Origin: Methylococcaceae bacterium
GTDB taxonomy: Bacteria; Pseudomonadota; Gammaproteobacteria; Methylococcales; Methylomonadaceae
Direction of reading: 5' to 3'
Assembly (NCBI GenBank): GCA_003155565.1
Contig: PMDM01000367.1
Span: forward strand, 1 to 6,814
DNA length: 6,814 bases
The position numbers were made by a program, and so were the translations under genes. The number at the start of each line of letters is the position of its first letter. Within the stretch, counting starts at the first letter, position 1. This document shows positions 5,907 through 6,814 of the stretch, piece after piece. The notes beneath the pieces were generated by a model, which ran no database searches, was not told where the DNA came from, and saw only the letters and a list, made by a program, of their open reading frames with translations.

Positions 5907-6368
5907 ATCCTTATGTTGCTTAACTTACTTACGAGCACAAAACCTTCAAGACCACATGTAAATATCTCTCTTCGTAGAATGTAAAGGTATCACCCAACTT
6001 GCCATCTCGGCAGGGATTGACGAGATCCGGGAGCCATCATGGATAGCAATGCCAAATTTCGCAGACAGTTTTTTAGTCGGATGAAAGCATTTGTTGAGTA
6101 GTTTTTCGTCGAGTATTCTCACATCCCTGTGTTCTCGGCAACTGCTCCTGTTTTGCCCTACCTCCTGCATGAGCCACCGGGATGTGGTGAATGCAGATAT
6201 TGCAGGAGTAATATATCTGTCCATGCAGTCGTGGATTCCGGCGACCTCCATGGATGGAGGAAGTGCGGAAGAGGATATGGAATTCTCGTTGCCAATCCCT
6301 GCCGGAATGACGGCGATATGACTTGCGCAGATTCCTATGGATATGAGGACAATATTGAATAACCATAC
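5907..6368. other. Non-coding middle of the divergent nifH/SIR2-like intergenic region
   Basis: These 462 bp separate the two sets of NifA sites. Short open frames exist on both strands, but they overlap each other, lack Shine-Dalgarno sequences and resemble nothing I know. Much of the stretch is taken up by the inverted-repeat element at 6001-6314, so I treat it as non-coding. Confidence 0.6.
6001..6314. repeat. Inverted-repeat-bounded element (MITE- or REP-like)
   Basis: The left arm (6001-6028) and the reverse complement of the right arm (6279-6314) share the order GCC-A/G-TC, CGGCAGGGATTG (12 of 12 identical, 6008-6019 against 6293-6304), ACGAGA and TCC. Small gaps separate these blocks. 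Nested within it, ATTCCGGC (6235-6242) pairs with GCCGGAAT (6301-6308), and CCTCCATGGATGGAGG (6245-6260) is a perfect 7-bp-stem palindrome. No transposase is encoded. This looks like a small non-autonomous mobile element or merged REP-type repeats. No target-site duplication was evident by eye. Confidence 0.55.
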
Positions 6369-6384
6369 TGTCAGTAAGCCTACA
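6369..6384. promoter_or_regulatory. NifA upstream activator site of nifH (TGT-N10-ACA)
   Basis: TGTCAGTAAGCCTACA is an exact match to the NifA consensus. It lies 96 bp upstream of the -24 element and about -122 to -137 from the predicted transcription start. A 5-of-6 near-match (TGT-N10-ACG) lies at 6399-6414. Confidence 0.75.
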
Positions 6385-6450
6385 GCGACATAACAAAATG
6401 TTTGAAAGATAACGAAACTTATTTTTTATTATTAAAATAATTTATATATA

Positions 6451-6463
6451 AATCAACTATATA
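6451..6463 (+). promoter_or_regulatory. Possible IHF binding site in the nifH promoter
   Basis: AATCAACTATATA matches WATCAA-N4-TTR except at one base of the TTR half. It sits in a very AT-rich stretch (6421-6476) between the NifA site and the sigma54 promoter, where IHF normally bends nif promoters. AT-rich DNA makes chance matches common. Confidence 0.4.
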
Positions 6464-6479
6464 TAAATATATCAACGCT

Positions 6480-6495
6480 TGGCACAGCGTTTGCT
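6480..6495 (+). promoter_or_regulatory. Sigma54 (RpoN) -24/-12 promoter of nifH
   Basis: TGGCACAGCGTTTGCT matches TGGCACG-N4-TTGCW at all but one base, with 10 bp between the invariant GG (6481-6482) and GC (6493-6494). The start should be near 6506, giving a ~37-nt leader with AGGAG at 6532-6536. It depends on RNA polymerase with RpoN and the activator NifA. Confidence 0.93.
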
Positions 6496-6530
6496 TAGTC
6501 CATAATGTCATTAACAACAACGTCCTATAA

Positions 6531-6814
<284 letters not shown>

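Noticed and set aside
5946..6396. Several overlapping 70-107-aa open frames on both strands upstream of nifH
   Set aside because: They overlap one another, run through inverted repeats and lack ribosome binding sites or known motifs.

Overview
The window looks like a chromosomal segment of a nitrogen-fixing gammaproteobacterium. The YheS-type ABC-F protein, UspA-type stress protein and YpfJ-type metallopeptidase closely resemble gammaproteobacterial families, and the right edge enters a Mo-nitrogenase nifH. A methanotroph of the Methylococcales would fit, but I infer this from general resemblance and the window does not prove it.

Left part (1-3176): the 3' end of an ABC-F translation factor gene (yheS) runs off the left edge. 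It is followed on the same strand by a universal stress protein gene with its own sigma70-like promoter and a strong AGGAGG, then by a small gene whose product joins an OB/cold-shock-like N-terminus to a TM2 membrane domain. The + strand genes end at a large imperfect palindrome made of 9-bp CACGAAG units. This palindrome lies between convergent genes and may act as a terminator.

Middle part (3177-4874): a YpfJ-family zinc metallopeptidase lies on the - strand. Behind its promoter region is a truncated and frameshifted C-terminal fragment of a type I restriction enzyme HsdR. About 400 bp without a recognisable gene follows, with two neat hairpins.

Right part (4875-6814): a SIR2-like protein on the - strand and nifH on the + strand are divergently transcribed from a 786-798 bp intergenic region. 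nifH has a textbook sigma54 promoter (TGGCAC...TTGCT) and one NifA-type upstream activator site (TGT-N10-ACA). The SIR2-like gene also has a sigma54-like -24/-12 element facing it, with three exact TGT-N10-ACA sites behind it. This suggests that the SIR2-like protein belongs to the NifA regulon and is not a bystander or a defence gene. Its SIR2 core is atypical: the usual Lys-Leu-His-Gly motif reads Lys-Pro-Leu-Gly, so the sirtuin catalytic histidine appears to be missing. Between the two sets of activator sites lies a ~314-bp stretch bounded by inverted repeats, which looks like a small non-autonomous element or decayed REP-type repeats.

The most interesting candidate for an undescribed system is this NifA-controlled SIR2-like protein next to nifH. 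A role linking NAD-type nucleotide status to nitrogenase is an attractive hypothesis, but the sequence does not prove it.
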